Source: Candidatus Pelagibacter sp. (lineage in GTDB: Bacteria; Pseudomonadota; Alphaproteobacteria; Pelagibacterales; Pelagibacteraceae). Taken from it: a stretch of DNA of 10,694 bases. The notes under the pieces are model-generated. The model had not been told where the DNA came from, did no database searches, and saw only the letters and a program-made list of their open reading frames with translations. Positions 1 through 5,856 of this stretch are shown here, one piece after another. The position numbers and the translations under genes were made by a program. Positions within the stretch are counted from its first letter, which is position 1. Each line of letters starts with the position of its first letter. The stretch is taken from positions 1 to 10,694 of the forward strand of contig NZJU01000004.1 of the NCBI GenBank assembly GCA_002692325.1, in the 5' to 3' direction.

Positions 1-69
1 ACTTTAGGCACAGAAAAAATTTCTTTTGAAAAAGTATTAAAAAGAACAATTGAGCTACTAACTAGCTAA
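1..69 (+). CDS. 3' end of an unidentified gene (partial)
   Basis: Frame 1 is open from the window edge to a TAA at 67-69 and gives 22 residues ending in KVLKRTIELLTS. The tail is amphipathic and probably helical, with no recognisable motif, so I cannot name the protein. It converges with the J-domain gene on the other strand, and the last 8 bases overlap that gene's end (its TAG reads from 64 to 62). No terminator hairpin is visible at the junction. That this is a real gene end rather than a chance open frame is inferred from the compact overlapping style of the window and the lack of any other explanation for these bases. Confidence 0.5.
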   Translation, partial: TLGTEKISFEKVLKRTIELLTS

Positions 70-562
70 AATCTGTTTTAAGAATTTTCTCTTTTGCCTC
101 ATTAACTAATTGACTTAATCTTTCAGTGTTTACGTCTCTATTCATATCTGGATGAATTTTTTTTTGTAATTTTTGCGCAGACTGGACTACTTCATTTTTT
201 GAACAACCTTTTTTTAAACCTAATAATTTATACGACTCATCTAACGTCACAGATGAGGATCCTGAAAATTTATTATTTGAAAACTTTTTTGAATTTCTTA
301 AATATTGTATTAATCTCCAAAGTTGAAACATTTGCAGTGCTGAGAGACCTTTTATTTTTAGTCCAGACAATAAAATCAAAAAAAATGGTAGTGAAAAAAT
401 AAATTTTCCCCCTATTGTAAATATAAACGCTAAAAGTAAAGACAAAATGACCGCGGTTTTTTTTAAAAATAAGGCTATTTTTCTACTGCTAGTTTTAGCA
501 AACCAGTTTAAGAACAAGTAACAAATGACAAAAATGATAATTCCAATTAAAAACCAATTCAT
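62..562 (-). CDS. Membrane-anchored J-domain (DnaJ-like) protein
   Basis: This 166-residue protein has a hydrophobic N-terminal half with about three membrane segments (roughly residues 2-21, 36-50 and 53-68), a basic linker, and a C-terminal J domain at about 108-162. The J domain carries the HPD motif at 137-139 (KKIHPDMN), which family knowledge says stimulates DnaK ATPase activity. The order membrane anchor then C-terminal J domain resembles alphaproteobacterial TIM14/DjlA-like proteins rather than full DnaJ, since there is no Gly/Phe region or zinc domain. It probably recruits DnaK to the inner membrane; the client is unknown. The start is an ATG at 562 with no Shine-Dalgarno sequence but a TATAAA box 8 nt upstream. 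It is divergent from the oligopeptidase gene, with only 13 bp between the starts. Confidence 0.85.
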   Translation of the reverse strand: MNWFLIGIIIFVICYLFLNWFAKTSSRKIALFLKKTAVILSLLLAFIFTIGGKFIFSLPFFLILLSGLKIKGLSALQMFQLWRLIQYLRNSKKFSNNKFSGSSSVTLDESYKLLGLKKGCSKNEVVQSAQKLQKKIHPDMNRDVNTERLSQLVNEAKEKILKTDFS

Positions 563-576
563 ATAATTTCTTTATA
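562..576. promoter_or_regulatory. Interlocked divergent -10 elements
   Basis: Plus-strand TATAAT at 562-567 lies 8 nt before the ATG at 576. Minus-strand TATAAA at 576-571 lies 8 nt before the ATG at 562. Each box touches the start codon of the opposite gene, and the 19 bases at 560-578 form an imperfect inverted repeat (CATATA...TATATG). Neither start has a Shine-Dalgarno sequence, so both mRNAs may begin at or within a few bases of the start codon. No good -35 hexamer is visible on either side; any -35 contact would lie inside the opposite gene. In an AT-rich genome TATAAT-like boxes occur by chance, so confidence is moderate. Confidence 0.5.
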
Positions 577-2660
577 TGATTATACCAAAACTGAAAAAAA
601 TTAAGAATGAGAAAAATTATCACGATATCACCTTAAGTGATGATTATTCGTGGGTAGATCAAGAGAATATCCTTGAAGTTCTAAAAGATCCAAAAAAAAT
701 CGATCCTGACGTAAAAAAATATATTGAAGAAAATAATAAGATCACTGACGACTACTTTAGAGATATTACAGATTTCCAAAATAATTTGTTTAAAGAAATA
801 AAATCAAAAATTAAATTAGATGATACATCGTTAAAATTTAAGGACAAAAAATATTACTATTGGTCAAAAACTGAAAAAAAAGGAAATTACGGAAAAAGAA
901 TTAGACAGATTATAGATGGAACTAAACCAGAAGAAATATATTTTGATGGTGACCTTGAAAAAAAAAATAAAGGTTCAGAGTATTTCGGAATTGGATCAAT
1001 ATCTGTCTCACATTGCGATGAATTAATGGCTTACTCATTAGATCTTCAAGGATCTGAGTACTACACAATTTATCTAAGAAATCTCAAAAATTATAAGGAG
1101 GAACAAGATGTAATTGAAAATACGAGTGGAGGGATTACCTGGTCATTAGATAGCAAAAGCTTTTTTTATTCAAAGCTAGATGAATTTCATCGTCCAAGAA
1201 AAATTTTTAAACACGTAATTGGAGAGCCTGTAAAAAACGATCAACTTATTTTTGAGGAAAAAGATGAAACATTTACTTGTAACATAAGTATAACTTCTGA
1301 TGAAAATTATTTTATAATATCAACATCGGATCATATTACATCCGAAGAATATTTTTTCCCCTCTGATACAAAAGAGATTAAACCAGTGTTATTCAAAAAA
1401 AGAGAGAAAGATGTAAAATACTCAATAGATACATGGAAGGGTTATTTTTATATTCATACAAACCATCAGGCAAGAGACTATAAAATTTTAAGATGCAAAA
1501 TAAATAACATTAATAATTTAGAAACTTTTATTCCTCCAAAAAAAGAGACTGTTATTGGTGGAATAGAGTTTCTTGATGATTACATTTTAAGATCTGAAAA
1601 ATCAGACGCTATCCATAAAATATTTGTTAGAAATATTAAAACAAATGATGAGGAAGAAATAAATATTTCAAAAGAGGCTATTGGTGTGCCAGGTATCTCT
1701 TTAATGCAAAAAGATACTAATACAAAAAAAATTAGAGTAAGCTGGGAAAGTATGGCATCGCCTAATAAAATTTATGAATATGATATCGTATCCAAGAAAA
1801 AGATTTTAGTAAAAGAAACAGATATACCATCTGGACATGACCCAGATAAATATACAATTGAGAGAATAAAGGCAAAATCTCATGATGGCAGGATGATACC
1901 AATCAGTTTAATCAGGCTTAAAAATATTAAACAAAATGGAAAATCTAAAGTTCTTCTTTATGCTTATGGGGCTTACAAACATAGTGTCTCTCCATCTTTT
2001 AGCGCTTCAAGATTTTGTTTAATTGACAGAGGAATTACTTTTGCAATCGCACATATAAGAGGTGGAGGAGATCTTGGCGATGAATGGCATGTCGAAGGTA
2101 AAAAAAAATTAAAAAAAAACACTTTTTATGATTATATAGCATGTGCAAATCATTTAATTGACCAAAGATACACTCATAAAGGTGGGGTATGTTTTTATGG
2201 TGGTTCTGCTGGTGGGCTGACTGGTGGAGCTGTAGCTAATATGGCGCCAGATTTATTTTTTTCAATGTTGTTATTAGTTCCTTTCGTGGACATAACTACA
2301 ACAATGCTTAACGAAAAGTTGCCTTTAACACCTGGAGAATGGGAGATGTGGGGAAATCCAATTAAAAGCAAAGAATATTTTAAGTATATATTATCTTATG
2401 CTCCATATAATAATTTGGCAAAAAAAGATTATCCGCCAATGCTAATTACGACTTCAATTTTTGATAACCGTGTTTTATACTCAGAGCCAGTAAAGTACAT
2501 TGCAAGATTAAGAGATCTTAAAAGTGATAATAATACTCAATTATTAAAATGTAAAATGGAGGCTGCAGGTCATGGTGGAATGAGTGGGAGAGACAATGCC
2601 ATTAAAGAGTTAGCAGAAGAATATTCTTTCATTTTAAAAACTGCAAAAATTTTAAAATAA
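576..2660 (+). CDS. ptrB: Oligopeptidase B (S9A family serine peptidase)
   Basis: This 694-residue protein has the prolyl-oligopeptidase layout: an N-terminal beta-propeller (to about residue 410) and a C-terminal alpha/beta-hydrolase domain. The catalytic triad is visible: Ser544 in GGSAGG, Asp630 in the DNRVLYSEP stretch and His666 in GHGG. The 86- and 36-residue spacings nearly match E. coli oligopeptidase B (532/617/652). Glu588 and Glu590 in GEWEMWGNP sit 44 and 46 residues after the serine, matching the two glutamates known to give P1 Arg/Lys specificity in the enterobacterial enzyme. It therefore probably cleaves short peptides after basic residues. No signal peptide is present, so it should be cytoplasmic. 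The MIIPKLKKI start fits the family N-terminus. There is no Shine-Dalgarno sequence, and a TATAAT lies 8 nt upstream. Length is close to the usual 680-700. Confidence 0.93.
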   Translation: MIIPKLKKIKNEKNYHDITLSDDYSWVDQENILEVLKDPKKIDPDVKKYIEENNKITDDYFRDITDFQNNLFKEIKSKIKLDDTSLKFKDKKYYYWSKTEKKGNYGKRIRQIIDGTKPEEIYFDGDLEKKNKGSEYFGIGSISVSHCDELMAYSLDLQGSEYYTIYLRNLKNYKEEQDVIENTSGGITWSLDSKSFFYSKLDEFHRPRKIFKHVIGEPVKNDQLIFEEKDETFTCNISITSDENYFIISTSDHITSEEYFFPSDTKEIKPVLFKKREKDVKYSIDTWKGYFYIHTNHQARDYKILRCKINNINNLETFIPPKKETVIGGIEFLDDYILRSEKSDAIHKIFVRNIKTNDEEEINISKEAIGVPGISLMQKDTNTKKIRVSWESMASPNKIYEYDIVSKKKILVKETDIPSGHDPDKYTIERIKAKSHDGRMIPISLIRLKNIKQNGKSKVLLYAYGAYKHSVSPSFSASRFCLIDRGITFAIAHIRGGGDLGDEWHVEGKKKLKKNTFYDYIACANHLIDQRYTHKGGVCFYGGSAGGLTGGAVANMAPDLFFSMLLLVPFVDITTTMLNEKLPLTPGEWEMWGNPIKSKEYFKYILSYAPYNNLAKKDYPPMLITTSIFDNRVLYSEPVKYIARLRDLKSDNNTQLLKCKMEAAGHGGMSGRDNAIKELAEEYSFILKTAKILK

Positions 2661-2664
2661 CAAT

Positions 2665-2692
2665 CTTGATAATTTAAAAACACTTACTATAT
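2665..2692 (+). promoter_or_regulatory. RpoH-like promoter of the small heat shock gene
   Basis: CTTG at 2665-2668 is followed after 17 nt by aCTATaT (2686-2692). This fits the alphaproteobacterial RpoH pattern CTTG-N17/18-CYTATNT with one mismatch in the -10 part. Transcription would start near 2698-2700, exactly at the foot of the first leader hairpin, which supports the placement independently. The same bases also read as a housekeeping promoter (TTGATA, 18 nt, TATATA at 2690-2695), so sigma choice is not settled by sequence alone. Confidence 0.5.
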
Positions 2693-2696
2693 ATAA

Positions 2697-2746
2697 ATTG
2701 TCGGTCGCCAAATGGGGCTGACAATAAACCTTGCTAACAAAGGAGG
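2697..2746 (+). ncRNA. Candidate ROSE-like RNA thermometer leader
   Basis: The leader of the small heat shock gene can fold into two hairpins. Hairpin I pairs 2697-2709 with 2714-2725: 12 pairs including two G-U pairs, one bulged G at 2707, and an AAAU tetraloop. Hairpin II pairs CCUUGCU (2729-2735) with AGGAGG (2741-2746) across a 5-nt AACAA loop, leaving G2733 unpaired. This covers the whole Shine-Dalgarno sequence. UUGCU facing AGGA, with an unpaired G, is the signature of ROSE elements that control small heat shock genes in alpha- and gammaproteobacteria. An alternative register (CCUU 2729-2732 with AAGG 2740-2743) also hides the site. The fold was derived by hand; no energy was calculated. 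Confidence 0.6.
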
Positions 2747-2750
2747 ATAT

Positions 2751-3194
2751 ATGACAAGTAAGGATCTATCGATCTTTAATTCACTTAGACCTTATAGCAT
2801 TGGTTTCGACGATATGTTTGATCAGTTCGAGACAATGTTAGGAAATGGCAGTCTTGCTTTACAAAGTAATTACCCGCCGTATAACATCCGAAAAGCAGGC
2901 AAAGATAAATATGCTATTGAGTTAGCAGTTGCAGGCTTTAACAAAGACGATGTAGAAGTTGAATATGAAGATAATCTTTTAACCATTAAAACAAAAGATG
3001 TTAAAAGAACTGAAGAAAAAGAAGGTGATGAAGTTATTCATCGAGGAATATCGCAAAGGTCTTTTGCTAGATCATTTACTATTGCAGATGATGTAAAAGT
3101 AAATGGTGCCGAGCTAAAAGACGGTTTACTGACTATTTCTTGTGAAAAAATCATCCCTGAAATGAAGAAAAAAAGACTTATTGAAATAAAATAA
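2751..3194 (+). CDS. ibpA: Small heat shock protein, Hsp20/IbpA type
   Basis: This 147-residue ATP-independent holdase keeps unfolding proteins soluble for refolding by DnaK/ClpB. The N-terminus (DLSIFNSLRPYSIGFDDMFD) matches the IbpA pattern. An alpha-crystallin domain spans about 42-135, with VAGFNKDD (60-67), HRGISQRSFARSF (97-109) and the signature AELKDGLLTI (120-129). The C-terminus carries IPEMKKKRLIEI, including an I-x-I motif (144-146) used in oligomer assembly. I place the start at the ATG at 2751: it has a strong AAGGAGG (2740-2746) just upstream. A longer in-frame ATG at 2712 has no ribosome-binding site, adds 13 residues unlike the family, and falls in a predicted hairpin. Transcription probably depends on an RpoH-like promoter and translation on a leader thermometer. 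Confidence 0.94.
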   Translation: MTSKDLSIFNSLRPYSIGFDDMFDQFETMLGNGSLALQSNYPPYNIRKAGKDKYAIELAVAGFNKDDVEVEYEDNLLTIKTKDVKRTEEKEGDEVIHRGISQRSFARSFTIADDVKVNGAELKDGLLTISCEKIIPEMKKKRLIEIK

Positions 3195-3206
3195 AATAAG
3201 TTTACC

Positions 3207-3234
3207 TTACTTGCGGAGTATTCTCCGCAAGTAA
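3207..3234. terminator. Bidirectional terminator hairpin
   Basis: TTACTTGCGGAG (3207-3218) and CTCCGCAAGTAA (3223-3234) form a perfect 12-bp stem with a TATT loop, between the ends of the convergent small heat shock and lipoprotein genes. On the minus strand the stem is followed by a T-rich run (complement of about 3184-3200); on the plus strand the following tract is weaker (ATCTTAAAAACAATTTTT). It should terminate both genes, probably better on the minus strand. Confidence 0.85.
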
Positions 3235-3237
3235 ATC

Positions 3238-3525
3238 TTAAAAACAATTTTTACTTGTATAGCCTACAACAGTATTTCTTGGATTTATCTCAAATATCCT
3301 TTCACATTTGATTTTAAATTTTTTATTTTCATATATGTAAAATCTATTTTTACTTCCCTTTTTAAAATTTACCTTATCAGGTTTGCCCATCTCAATTTTT
3401 AAAGTTTCTTCGGTTTGATTTAATAAATTGTTTAATTTTTCCTCTTCTTTTTTTACATTTTCATCTATTTTTTCTGACACAGTCGTGCAGCTAATTAATA
3501 ATAGAAATAATAAAAATTTTTTCAT
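3238..3525 (-). CDS. Small BamE/SmpA-like lipoprotein (hypothetical)
   Basis: This 95-residue protein begins MKKFLLFLLLISC, a signal peptide with a lipobox (L-I-S-C) that would lipidate Cys13. After an acidic and basic linker (about 14-42) comes MGKPDKVNFKKGSKNRFYIY, which resembles the GxPdxv...G...YxY core of BamE/SmpA/OmlA-type lipoproteins; this fold call is tentative. Two further cysteines, Cys74 and Cys94, could form a disulfide in the periplasm. It probably sits in the inner or outer membrane facing the periplasm; a role in envelope assembly is inference only. The ATG at 3525 has no Shine-Dalgarno sequence and a perfect TATAAT 8 nt upstream on the minus strand. The gene ends at the shared terminator. 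Confidence 0.8.
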   Translation of the reverse strand: MKKFLLFLLLISCTTVSEKIDENVKKEEEKLNNLLNQTEETLKIEMGKPDKVNFKKGSKNRFYIYENKKFKIKCERIFEINPRNTVVGYTSKNCF

Positions 3526-3533
3526 TTCAACTA

Positions 3534-3539
3534 ATTATA
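3534..3539 (-). promoter_or_regulatory. -10 element for the small lipoprotein gene
   Basis: TATAAT on the minus strand (3539 to 3534) is followed by TAGTTGAA and the ATG at 3525. A start site 6-8 nt downstream would leave a leader of 0-2 nt. No Shine-Dalgarno sequence and no clear -35 hexamer are visible (17 nt upstream reads TTTATA). Confidence 0.45.
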
Positions 3540-3568
3540 GAATACTTTTGTAATTTATAAACAGAAAT

Positions 3569-3656
3569 ATTACCTCTAGGTTGTAATCAGAGAATTTAGA
3601 AAAAAATATGAAAGATTTTCCCTCTAAATAAAGGTAATTAAAGACATGGAGGAATC
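3569..3656 (+). promoter_or_regulatory. Structured leader of the purine permease gene, possible switch
   Basis: The leader holds two nested perfect 7-bp complements: ATTACCT (3569-3575) with AGGTAAT (3632-3638), and ATTTAGA (3594-3600) with TCTAAAT (3623-3629). A CCTCT at 3621-3625 is also complementary (one G-U pair) to the Shine-Dalgarno GGAGG at 3648-3652, and a second CCTCT lies at 3573-3577. The anti-Shine-Dalgarno pairings compete with the two stems, so the ribosome-binding site could be open or closed. The position before a purine permease is suggestive, but the conserved purine-riboswitch junction and loop sequences are absent. AT-rich DNA makes chance pairing common. No convincing promoter could be assigned in the 131-bp spacer. 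Confidence 0.35.
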
Positions 3657-4967
3657 ATGTTAGAAAAATATTTTAATTATAAAAAACATAAAACCAATTT
3701 TAGGACTGAGGTCGTAGCTGGTGTAACAACTTTTTTGACAATGGCTTACATCATGTTTTTAAATCCTTTTATTCTCTCAGGAGAATTCGCAGGTCCTGAA
3801 AAGGGGTTTTTTGAGTTCGGAGCTGTATTTACTGCCACAATTGTTGCAACTGCCATTGCTTGTTTCATTATGGCTTTTTATGGAAAGACTTGGCCGATAG
3901 GTTTAGCGCCAGGAATGGGAATCAATGCTTTCGTTGCATTTGGCGTTGTTGCAGGTATGGGTTACACACCACAAGAGGCTCTTGGTGCAGTATTAGTAGC
4001 AGGTGTATTGTTCTTAGTTATCTCGTTAACTCCAATTCGTGCTTGGCTAATAAATTCAATTCCACGAAGCTCAAAACTAGGGATAGGTGCAGGTATAGGT
4101 GGTTTCCTAGCAATTATAGGGTTAGAAATTATGGGTGTAGTTGGTGACCATCCAGTGACATTAGTAACTTTAGGGGACATTAAAAATCCACTTGTTTTAC
4201 TTGGATGTCTTGCTTTCGTTTCAATGATTGTTATGGAAAAAATGAAAGTTCGTGGAAATATTATTATAGGCATTTTGGTTTTTAGCGCTATCGCTTGGGT
4301 AAGCGGTCTTGCCAAATTTAATGGTGTAGTAAGCTCACCTCCACCGATGACTTATCTTTTTGCATTTGATCTTGGTGCTGCATTTACAGCTGGTATGTCC
4401 ACAGTAATCTTTACATTATTGTTTATTGATTTCTTTGACACTGCTGGAACTCTAACCTCAGTAGCAAATGTGGCTGGCAAAGTAGGCAAAGATGGAAAAG
4501 TTCAAGATATTAACAAAGCAATGCTCTCTGATAGTGTTGGAACAGTTGCAGGTTCTTTAATGGGAACTACAACAGTCACATCTTACGTAGAAAGTGGAGC
4601 AGGTGTAAAGGCGGGTGGAAAAACTGGTATGACGTCGCTTGTCATCGGAGTTTTATTCTTAGCTTGCCTATTCTTTTCTCCCTTAGCAACTTCACTTCCA
4701 AAAGAAATTGATGGGGCTGCTTTGTTGTATGTAGCAGTTTTATTTATCAGAAATATCACAGATATAGATTGGGATGATATTGCTGAATCTGCGCCAGCAG
4801 TTTTGGCTTTTATCTCGATGCCTTTGACTTATTCAATTAGTCACGGGATAGCTTTAAGTTTCATAGCTTATGCTTTGATTAAGATATTTACTGGAAAATT
4901 TAATACTACGTCACCTGCTATTTGGTTAATAGCAGTTTTGAGTGTAGTTAGTTTCGCAGTTGCCTAA
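3657..4967 (+). CDS. NCS2-family (AzgA-type) purine base permease
   Basis: This 436-residue inner-membrane protein, hydrophobic throughout, fits the 12-14 segment NCS2 transporters that import nucleobases with protons. Azg-subfamily marks are visible: an N-terminal TEVVAGVTTFLTMAYIMFLNP, then APGMGINAFVAF, FIDFFDTAGTLTSVAN and TTTVTSYVESGAGV. These correspond to the substrate-site segments in E. coli GhxP/GhxQ and PurP/YicO. The likely substrate is guanine/hypoxanthine or adenine; the sequence alone does not decide. The adjacent phosphoribosyltransferase of the 6-oxopurine type favours guanine, hypoxanthine or xanthine. The ATG at 3657 has a good GGAGG (3648-3652) 4 nt upstream. The gene reads less A-rich than its neighbours, as membrane genes often do. 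It ends before a strong hairpin. Confidence 0.92.
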   Translation: MLEKYFNYKKHKTNFRTEVVAGVTTFLTMAYIMFLNPFILSGEFAGPEKGFFEFGAVFTATIVATAIACFIMAFYGKTWPIGLAPGMGINAFVAFGVVAGMGYTPQEALGAVLVAGVLFLVISLTPIRAWLINSIPRSSKLGIGAGIGGFLAIIGLEIMGVVGDHPVTLVTLGDIKNPLVLLGCLAFVSMIVMEKMKVRGNIIIGILVFSAIAWVSGLAKFNGVVSSPPPMTYLFAFDLGAAFTAGMSTVIFTLLFIDFFDTAGTLTSVANVAGKVGKDGKVQDINKAMLSDSVGTVAGSLMGTTTVTSYVESGAGVKAGGKTGMTSLVIGVLFLACLFFSPLATSLPKEIDGAALLYVAVLFIRNITDIDWDDIAESAPAVLAFISMPLTYSISHGIALSFIAYALIKIFTGKFNTTSPAIWLIAVLSVVSFAVA

Positions 4968-4979
4968 ATATTTCTAAAT

Positions 4980-5011
4980 TGAAGGCTAGAAAGTTATTTT
5001 TCTAGCCTTCA
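4980..5011. terminator. Shared terminator overlapping a stop codon
   Basis: TGAAGGCTAGAAA (4980-4992) pairs perfectly with TTTCTAGCCTTCA (4999-5011): a 13-bp stem with a 6-nt loop. The plus-strand 3' side is T-rich (TTCTTTTGATGTCTTTTT), a good intrinsic terminator for the permease gene. The TAG stop of the minus-strand phosphoribosyltransferase (5004 to 5002) lies inside the right arm, so the same hairpin encodes that protein's last codons and could also terminate its mRNA. Confidence 0.87.
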
Positions 5012-5535
5012 TTCTTTTGATGTCTTTTTATTAAGTCTTCTATCCTCATTTCTTCATAATGCTCAAATGGTTGCACTATCCATGGGTTGGTATCTAGCCT
5101 TTGCGCACAAAAATCTGGTTCAAAAGTAGAATCTTTTTTTTTCCAAAGAACTGCTGTTTTAATTGCCATGATATTCCCTTTTAATGGGGGATAATTTTTT
5201 AACCAATCAATACTTCTATTAAGTGTTACTCCTGTATCAGATAAATCATCACAAAGTAAAATATTTCCTCTCATTACCTGTACTGTTGAACTCATCTCTC
5301 TTGAAAAAATAAGATCGCCTTGTTGATCCTCTGTTCCAACACCTGAGTAGGACTCGACTGCTAAATAAGCACATTTTAATTTAAAAACTCGACTTAAAAC
5401 GTCAATAATTGGGGCACCACCTCTCATTATTCCAATAAGCAAGTTTGGTTTAAAACCACTAGAGTGGATCTGAACTGCTAATTTTTCTACGATTTGATTG
5501 TACTTTTTCCAATCAATGATAAGTTTGTCTGCCAT
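5002..5535 (-). CDS. Purine (xanthine/guanine/hypoxanthine) phosphoribosyltransferase
   Basis: This 177-residue type I phosphoribosyltransferase joins a free purine base to PRPP, giving a nucleotide and trapping the base in the cytoplasm. The PRPP-binding signature is ILLCDDLSDTGVT (about 92-104) with the acidic pair Asp96-Asp97. The PPi loop is probably IMRGG (36-40). A hood segment with Lys126 (IKTAVLWKK) and Trp152 (NPWIVQPFE) is placed as in Gpt-like enzymes, which recognise 6-oxopurines. Exact base preference cannot be read from sequence. It converges with a purine permease, so the two make a transport-and-salvage pair. The ATG at 5535 lacks a Shine-Dalgarno sequence; TAAATT lies 10 nt upstream. 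The stop is inside the shared terminator stem. Confidence 0.88.
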   Translation of the reverse strand: MADKLIIDWKKYNQIVEKLAVQIHSSGFKPNLLIGIMRGGAPIIDVLSRVFKLKCAYLAVESYSGVGTEDQQGDLIFSREMSSTVQVMRGNILLCDDLSDTGVTLNRSIDWLKNYPPLKGNIMAIKTAVLWKKKDSTFEPDFCAQRLDTNPWIVQPFEHYEEMRIEDLIKRHQKNEG

Positions 5536-5544
5536 AAAGAAAAA

Positions 5545-5562
5545 TAATTTATTTTGAAGGAG
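5545..5562. promoter_or_regulatory. Divergent start region with ribosome-binding site
   Basis: Only 33 bp separate the divergent starts at 5535 (minus) and 5569 (plus). A weak minus-strand -10 (TAAATT, 5551 to 5546) overlaps a weak plus-strand one (TAATTT, 5545-5550), so one A/T block could serve both directions. The plus-strand gene has a clear AAGGAG at 5557-5562, 6 nt before its ATG; the minus-strand gene has none. The promoter part is speculative; the ribosome-binding site is solid. Confidence 0.4.
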
Positions 5563-5568
5563 TTGTAA

Positions 5569-5856
5569 ATGAAAGGATATGTAGTTTGTGTTTATAAGAA
5601 TATAACAAACGAAGAAAAACTAAAAGAATATGCAGTAAAAGCTAGAGCGGCAGTTGAAAAGTTTGATGGTAAATTTCTTATTCGGGGTGGCAGATCGACA
5701 ATAAATGAGGGTGAAAAGTCCCCTAGAACAGTTGTCATAGAGTTTCCTTCCTATGAAGATGCAAATACTTTTTATAAATCAAAAGATTATCAGGAGGCTC
5801 ATTCAATCTTAAAAGATTCTGCTGAAAGACAGCATCAAACTATTGAGGGAACTTAA
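5569..5856 (+). CDS. DUF1330 family protein
   Basis: This 95-residue cytoplasmic protein has the DUF1330 pattern: an N-terminal strand (MKGYVVCVYKNI), AVKARAAVEKFDGKFLIRGG, then VVIEFPSYEDANTFYKSKDYQEAHSI. The length is normal for the family, which has a dimeric alpha/beta-barrel (ferredoxin-like) fold related to small monooxygenases and EthD-like proteins. No enzyme activity is firmly established for the family, and no metal or cofactor motif is visible here, so I do not assign one. The start is well supported by AAGGAG 6 nt upstream. The stop TAA overlaps the convergent glycosylase stop by 3 bp within one TTAA, and there is no terminator hairpin. Confidence 0.88.
   Translation: MKGYVVCVYKNITNEEKLKEYAVKARAAVEKFDGKFLIRGGRSTINEGEKSPRTVVIEFPSYEDANTFYKSKDYQEAHSILKDSAERQHQTIEGT

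Noticed and set aside
2712..2750. Longer N-terminus for the small heat shock protein from the ATG at 2712
   Set aside because: No ribosome-binding site, the extra 13 residues do not fit the family, and the region forms the leader hairpins; the ATG at 2751 has an excellent AAGGAGG.
3038..3247. Minus-strand open frame over the small heat shock gene end
   Set aside because: It lies antisense to well-conserved coding sequence and crosses the terminator stem; its protein matches nothing recognisable.
3569..3640. Canonical purine riboswitch before the purine permease
   Set aside because: Size and position fit, but the conserved three-way junction bases and kissing-loop sequences are absent, and no stable second hairpin is found in 3576-3593.
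3860..4315. Open frames on both strands inside the permease gene
   Set aside because: They are shadows of a strongly conserved transporter frame, with no ribosome-binding sites of their own.
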